Of a stretch of DNA of 9,018 nucleotides, positions 4,959 through 9,018 are shown piece by piece. Every line of letters starts with the position of its first letter. Position 1 is the first letter of the stretch. The stretch comes from an uncultured Lachnospiraceae bacterium (GTDB lineage Bacteria > Bacillota > Clostridia > Lachnospirales > Lachnospiraceae): contig CAMALD010000035.1 in assembly GCA_945836355.1 (NCBI GenBank), positions 1 to 9,018 of the forward strand, written 5' to 3'. The notes under the pieces were generated by a model. It was not told the origin of the DNA, did not search any database, and was given only the letters and a program-made list of their open reading frames with translations. Both the position numbers and the translations under genes were made by a program.

Positions 4959-6716
4959 TTGAAAAAGAAGAACTACTATTTGGTTGAAAAGCTGAATTGT
5001 CTCAGCTTGCGAAAAAAACTGGTTATATTACAGCTGGTCTGCGTGCTTTTACCGCTTCTGATTACGGACAGCTTTATTATCAATATTTTGGTTAAGGCGG
5101 AAGAGCATACTGCCGCGCAGGACATGGAGAAGATTGCGGATGCGGTGAAATATGATTTGACGGAGGCCTGTGAGTCTGCGTCTGTTCTGGTGGAAAAAAT
5201 ATACACCAATCCGGATATAAAGGTCTTTCTGGAAACATCGTTTGAATCCCCGCTTGATTATTACAACCGATATTTGGAAATCACAAGTGCATCCGCATTT
5301 TTGGGACAGATGAACAGTGTTCAGTATTGTGTGGCTTTGTATGCGACGACGCCCGGTCTGATTAGCGGCGGCTGTTTTCAGGCACTGGAAAAAGCAGAAG
5401 GAACCAATTGGTACGAGGAGTTTATCCGTCAGGATAAGGATGTGATGCTTTTTGTGGATTATGCTGCTTCAGGCTGGGAATCGAGGCGTACACTGTCCGT
5501 AATACGCAAGATGGATTACTACAATAAAAATAACTCAAAAAATATCTTAAAGCTGGATTTTGATTACAGCAATTTGCTGCGCTCCATCGTCAATGCGAGA
5601 TATTCCTCGACGGTCTATGTCTGTAACGGTGACCGCATTTTGTTTTCCAATGACGGCAGGGGAGGCGTGAATACTCCGTTTGAGCTGATTACGGAAGAAA
5701 TGATTGCAAATGCGGGTGTACATAAGACCATCGGTGTGTATGACAATACCTGGGACATCTACGTCATGCCGGTAAAGAACTCGGTCAAGGATGCAATTTA
5801 TAATAATCGCTATACATTGCTGATTTTACTGCTGGTAAATTTATTTCTTCCGATTGGATTGATGAATCTGATTAACTGGTCTTTTACAGAGCGCCTGACG
5901 GAGCTGGATAAGGCAATTGCAAGTGTAAAGCGGGATGAACTGTATGAGCTGCCTGAAATCAGCGGTAACGATGAAATCAGCATGCTGATGAAATCCTACA
6001 ATGATATGGCAGGGAGAGTCAATTCGCTGATTCAGAACGAATATAAAAGCCGTATCAAGCGCCAGGAAAGTGATATTGCCAGGCAGAAAGCAGAGCTGCT
6101 GGCATTGCACAGTCAGATTAATCCGCACTTTTTATTCAATGCGCTGGAGAGCATCCGCATGCACAGTGTCCTCAAGAATGAAATGGAAACAGCCGGAATG
6201 GTCGAGAAGCTGGCGTTGATGCAGCGGCAGTATGTGGAGTGGGGCAATGACAGTGTTCCGATTCATGAGGAGCTGCGGTTTGCCGGCGCATACCTGGAAT
6301 TGCAGAAGTACCGGTTTGGAAACAGGCTCAATTATCAGATTGAGATGGATGCAGGTGAGGATTATCTTATCCCGAAGCTTTCCCTTGTTACCTTTGTGGA
6401 GAATGCCTGTGTGCATGGTATGGAGGAGGCTGCCTCTTCCTGCTGGGTGTTTGTTCATGTATTCCGGATTGAGGATAGTCTGGTAGTTGAGATTGAGGAT
6501 ACGAGCAACGGTATAAATGAAGATGAACGTGTAAAACTGGAGCGGGAAATGAACGAGGTCAACATCGAGATGCTGCAGAACAGCAAGAGTGTGGGAATTT
6601 TAAACGCAGCACTTCGTTTAAGGATGATGACGGATAACGTGGTTCATTTTCGGGTAACCAGTGAACCGGGCTCCGGTATGATGATAACGATTGAACTTCC
6701 GTTGAGGGGAAAGTGA
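4959..6716 (+). CDS. YesM-family sensor histidine kinase
   Basis: This 585-residue membrane kinase should sense an extracellular cue and phosphorylate an AraC-type response regulator. The order is: TM1 (about 21-45), an extracytoplasmic sensor region of about 240 residues, TM2 (about 285-307), a HAMP-like linker (about 308-360), a coiled-coil linker, then the His_kinase domain. That domain has phospho-acceptor His390 in QINPHFLFNALESI and an N-box FVENACVHG with Asn482. The ATPase G1 box reads EDTSNGI instead of the usual DNGxG, and the G2 region reads SVGILNAALRLRM, so it diverges there. Start: TTG 4959 follows AGGGG (4946-4950) at 8 bp. In-frame GTG 4950 would overlap that ribosome site and adds 3 residues. 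No response regulator is adjacent, unlike most YesM/YesN pairs. The lipoprotein gene follows after 53 bp. Confidence 0.9.
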   Translation: MKKKNYYLVEKLNCLSLRKKLVILQLVCVLLPLLITDSFIINILVKAEEHTAAQDMEKIADAVKYDLTEACESASVLVEKIYTNPDIKVFLETSFESPLDYYNRYLEITSASAFLGQMNSVQYCVALYATTPGLISGGCFQALEKAEGTNWYEEFIRQDKDVMLFVDYAASGWESRRTLSVIRKMDYYNKNNSKNILKLDFDYSNLLRSIVNARYSSTVYVCNGDRILFSNDGRGGVNTPFELITEEMIANAGVHKTIGVYDNTWDIYVMPVKNSVKDAIYNNRYTLLILLLVNLFLPIGLMNLINWSFTERLTELDKAIASVKRDELYELPEISGNDEISMLMKSYNDMAGRVNSLIQNEYKSRIKRQESDIARQKAELLALHSQINPHFLFNALESIRMHSVLKNEMETAGMVEKLALMQRQYVEWGNDSVPIHEELRFAGAYLELQKYRFGNRLNYQIEMDAGEDYLIPKLSLVTFVENACVHGMEEAASSCWVFVHVFRIEDSLVVEIEDTSNGINEDERVKLEREMNEVNIEMLQNSKSVGILNAALRLRMMTDNVVHFRVTSEPGSGMMITIELPLRGK

Positions 6717-6769
6717 TTTTGGATGATGTAGGGAGCTGTTTTAAGCCATATTATACAGGAAGGTGTATT

Positions 6770-8407
6770 ATGAGAAAAAAAATTGTTTCATTACTTCTGA
6801 TGTCAGCCATGGCCGTATCTGTATTTGCCGGCTGCGGCAAGTCCGGAGCGGATGATGATGTCACGGAGTTCACGTATTTTATTACCATGCATGGTTCCGA
6901 AAAAAATGATGACAACGAAGTGGCAAAGCTGATTGCGGACAAATACGGTGTTAAGATAAAAGAGACCTGGCTTACTACCCAGACTGCTGCTGAGGCGACT
7001 AACAACCTGATTGCAGCGGACGAGTACCCTGATCTCATCGACAGTGATGAGATGCAGCTGCTTCTTGATGCAGGCGCATTGATTCCGCTGGATGAATACA
7101 TTGATAAGTATCCGGATTTCAAGGAGACCTGGTTCACGCAGACAGAATGGGAAAAGTTCCGGCAGCCAGACGGTCACATTTACTGGATTAATCCATTTAA
7201 TAATGAATATGGCGAAAGCAAGGAAACCATTCATAACGATGAGGCGTTCTGGATTCAGGTAAGAGTTCTTGAGTGGGGCGGTTACCCGACCATTCAGACG
7301 ATGGATGAGTATTTTGACCTCATAGAGAGATACCTTGCAGCCAACCCGACGATGGAAGACGGTACCGCAAATATCGGATATACTATTCTGTGCGAGGACT
7401 GGAGATATTTCTGCCTTGAGAATGCCGGTCAGTTTCTTGCAGGCTACCCGAACGATGGTTCCGTGCTTGTGAACAGGGCTGCCATGACCGTTGAGGACTA
7501 CAATACCTCGGAGGATACCGTTGCTTATTTCAGAAAGCTTAACGAAGAGTACCAAAGGGGGATTATTGATCCGGAAAGCTTTACTCAAACCTATGATGAG
7601 TACATTGCAAAGCTATCTACCGGCTGCGTGCTGGGTATGGTCGACCAGGGCTGGAATTTCCTGAATAATGTCAGCGATGCATTCAAGCAGCAGGGGCTGG
7701 ACCTGAAGGGCTGCAACTATGTGCCGCTGGGTCTTACCACGACGGCCGGAATGGAGAACAGGTGGCATACCTACGGGGACACGGTCAACCAGGCAAATGG
7801 CATTGCGATCACAAAGGATTGCGAGGACCCGGAGAAGGCGTTCGAGTTTCTTGTTGCATGTGCGATGGATCAGGAGCTTCATGACTTGAGATTCTGGGGT
7901 GTCAAGGGTGTGGATTATCTTGTCGATGAGAGCGGTCTGTACTATAGGACCGATGAGATGAGAGCAAAATGTGCAGATGCTTCCTACAAGGCTTCCCATC
8001 TTTGCGAATACTCCTATTTTCCGCAGTGGAATGGTACCAGCCGTGACGGAAAGAATGCAATGAAACCGGCGGAGCAGCCTTCCGAGTTTATGAACGGTAT
8101 GGCAAAGCCTTTATTGGACTGTTTCAATGCTTATCATGTTACCACTTATCCGGATATGATTAAATCCGTAGTCGAGGAAAATGCTCCGTGGTTCCCGATG
8201 TACAGCTATTCGAACAATTTTACCACAGCGACTCCGGGTGGTCTTGCATGGGTTCTCATGGATGAGTGCAAGCATGAATGGCTGCCGAGAGTGGTTATGG
8301 CTTCTGATTTTGATAAGGTATGGGCGGATTACATGGAGGCATACAATGCCTGCAATCCACAGGATTTCATAGCTGAGATGCAGGCAATTCTGGATACCTT
8401 CAGGTAG
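6770..8407 (+). CDS. Extracellular solute-binding lipoprotein (LipO/LplA-like, carbohydrate ABC type)
   Basis: This 545-residue protein is secreted, lipid-anchored and binds a solute outside the membrane. A signal peptide (MRKKIVSLLL, then a hydrophobic core) ends in the lipobox FAGC with Cys22. An acidic linker follows (SGADDDV). The mature part has the two-lobed extracellular solute-binding pattern: an early EFTYFITMHGSEKND strand, IAADEYPDLIDSD, GALIPLDEYIDKYPDF, a TKDCEDPEKAFEFLVACA helix, and many Trp/Tyr residues as in sugar binders. Its length is typical of the LipO/LplA class (about 500-560). Start: ATG 6770 has AGGAAGGTG (6757-6765) just upstream and directly begins the signal peptide. 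In-frame GTG 6713 would put 19 residues before the signal and is rejected. Permease genes of the LplB/YtcP type normally follow but are absent. Oligosaccharide binding is likely, judged also from the GH43 gene downstream. Confidence 0.88.
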   Translation: MRKKIVSLLLMSAMAVSVFAGCGKSGADDDVTEFTYFITMHGSEKNDDNEVAKLIADKYGVKIKETWLTTQTAAEATNNLIAADEYPDLIDSDEMQLLLDAGALIPLDEYIDKYPDFKETWFTQTEWEKFRQPDGHIYWINPFNNEYGESKETIHNDEAFWIQVRVLEWGGYPTIQTMDEYFDLIERYLAANPTMEDGTANIGYTILCEDWRYFCLENAGQFLAGYPNDGSVLVNRAAMTVEDYNTSEDTVAYFRKLNEEYQRGIIDPESFTQTYDEYIAKLSTGCVLGMVDQGWNFLNNVSDAFKQQGLDLKGCNYVPLGLTTTAGMENRWHTYGDTVNQANGIAITKDCEDPEKAFEFLVACAMDQELHDLRFWGVKGVDYLVDESGLYYRTDEMRAKCADASYKASHLCEYSYFPQWNGTSRDGKNAMKPAEQPSEFMNGMAKPLLDCFNAYHVTTYPDMIKSVVEENAPWFPMYSYSNNFTTATPGGLAWVLMDECKHEWLPRVVMASDFDKVWADYMEAYNACNPQDFIAEMQAILDTFR

Positions 8408-8462
8408 TCGGGCAGGTTTTTGGACCGGTTATTTAAGATAGGATGCACCGGCATAGGATACG

Positions 8463-8506
8463 GAAAGCCTGCGGTATTAACTGAATCGTTAATATCGCAG
8501 GCTTTC
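8463..8506. terminator. Long hairpin shared by convergent genes, probable bidirectional terminator
   Basis: GAAAGCCTGCGGTATTAAC (8463-8481) pairs with GTTAATATCGCAGGCTTTC (8488-8506) over 19 pairs with one G-U, around a 6-base loop. It sits between the lipoprotein stop (8407) and the glycoside hydrolase stop (8516), where a two-way terminator is expected. The T-run is poor on both sides: TTCTTGTT follows on the plus strand and nothing similar on the minus strand. It may act as a transcript-stabilising or convergent-collision hairpin rather than a classic intrinsic terminator. Confidence 0.65.
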
Positions 8507-8515
8507 GGATTCTTG

Positions 8516-9018
8516 TTAATCCTCGTAAGGCTTCATCGGGATGATGGTGCCGTCTGCATTGTACTTGAGCTCTCTGAACTTAACGCATCTTCTGTGATTG
8601 ATGCCGCCGGAGAGGGAGCTGTCATGGTAGAACAGATACCACTTGCCCTCGTACTCTACGATGGAGTGGTGGGTTGTCCAGCCGATAACCGGCTCAAGGA
8701 TTCTGCCCTTGTATGTAAACGGTCCTTCCGGAGTATCACCGATGGCATATACGATGTAGTGGGTGGTACCGGTGGAGTAGGAAAGGTAGTACTTGCCGTT
8801 GTACTTGTGCATCCAAGGACCCTCGAAATATCTGCGGTCCTCATCGCCTGCCTTGATTGGCTCGCCGTTCTCATCGAGAATGGTAATCTGCTTTGGAGTC
8901 TCCGCGAGGGATACCATGTCATCATTTAACATTGCTACGCGCGGTCCCAATGCAGCGGCATCTGCCGGAATCGGAGCCGGATCCTCAACGTACTCGCCGG
9001 TCTGCCATTTCTCTAACT
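8516..9018 (-). CDS. Glycoside hydrolase family 43 protein, C-terminal part (runs off the right edge)
   Basis: The frame stays open to the right edge, so about 167 C-terminal residues are present and the N-terminal half, including the expected catalytic base Asp, is missing. Position 8950 is an internal TTG Leu codon, not a start, because coding continues upstream as WQTGEYVEDPAPIPADAAA. Visible GH43 marks are the likely general acid Glu in RRYFEGPW (codon at 8822-8824), the propeller strand NGKYYLSYSTG, GWTTHHSIVEYEGKWYLFYH, and a closing RRCVKFRELKYNADG. GH43 enzymes are beta-xylosidases, alpha-L-arabinofuranosidases or arabinanases. This one probably trims hemicellulose oligosaccharides. 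No signal can be judged from the fragment. It is convergent with the lipoprotein gene and separated from it by a hairpin. Confidence 0.8.
   Translation of the reverse strand, partial: LEKWQTGEYVEDPAPIPADAAALGPRVAMLNDDMVSLAETPKQITILDENGEPIKAGDEDRRYFEGPWMHKYNGKYYLSYSTGTTHYIVYAIGDTPEGPFTYKGRILEPVIGWTTHHSIVEYEGKWYLFYHDSSLSGGINHRRCVKFRELKYNADGTIIPMKPYED

Noticed and set aside
6803..7588. A 261-codon open frame on the minus strand
   Set aside because: It lies fully antisense to the lipoprotein gene, which has a signal peptide, ribosome site and family motifs. Its own translation shows no recognisable domain.
8420..8929. A 169-codon open frame on the plus strand
   Set aside because: It is antisense to the GH43 fragment, which shows clear family motifs, and it runs through the intergenic hairpin. 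No domain is visible in its translation.
1..9018. CRISPR arrays, tRNA/rRNA genes, insertion sequences, toxin-antitoxin or phage genes
   Set aside because: I saw no regularly spaced repeats, no cloverleaf or rRNA-like sequence, and no transposase or phage-like protein on either strand.

Overview
The base composition (moderate GC), Shine-Dalgarno spacing, lipoprotein signal and protein families all point to a Gram-positive Clostridia genome, most likely a gut-type Lachnospiraceae. This assignment is inferred from protein style, not from a marker gene. The window holds four complete regions, plus a possible gene 3' end at the left edge and a truncated gene at the right edge.

Region 1 (about 89-2879, + strand) is a compact four-gene operon: an ABC ATPase, an ABC-2 permease, a stand-alone LytTR DNA-binding protein, and a four-helix DUF3021-type membrane protein. 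The first three genes abut or overlap by a few bases. A good sigma-A promoter (TTGCGG, 17 bp, TATAAT) precedes them. Just upstream of it lie two imperfect direct repeats exactly 21 bp apart, the geometry expected of a LytTR operator. The cassette reads as an exporter with its own regulator and probable membrane-bound control partner.

Region 2 (2942-4654, - strand) is a two-gene operon: a membrane protein with an ECF-transporter S-component domain and two extra N-terminal helices, then a pyridoxal/pyridoxamine kinase 15 bp downstream. Together they suggest uptake and phosphorylation trapping of a vitamin B6 form. Region 2 converges on region 1.

Region 3 (4893-8407, + strand) holds a YesM-type sensor histidine kinase followed 53 bp later by an extracellular solute-binding lipoprotein of the oligosaccharide-uptake class. 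Neither a response regulator nor permease genes are present beside them. This raises the possibility that the lipoprotein works with the kinase as a sugar sensor, or feeds a permease encoded elsewhere.

Region 4 (8516-9018, - strand) is the C-terminal half of a GH43-type glycoside hydrolase running off the right edge. It converges on the lipoprotein gene, with a 19-bp hairpin between the two stop codons. Regions 3 and 4 together look like part of a hemicellulose-oligosaccharide (xylan/arabinan-type) utilisation locus.

The most interesting items are the LytTR operator with its self-contained regulatory cassette, the kinase-lipoprotein pair without a regulator or permease, and the ECF S-component linked to a B6 kinase. 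No rRNA, tRNA, CRISPR array, insertion sequence or phage gene was seen.
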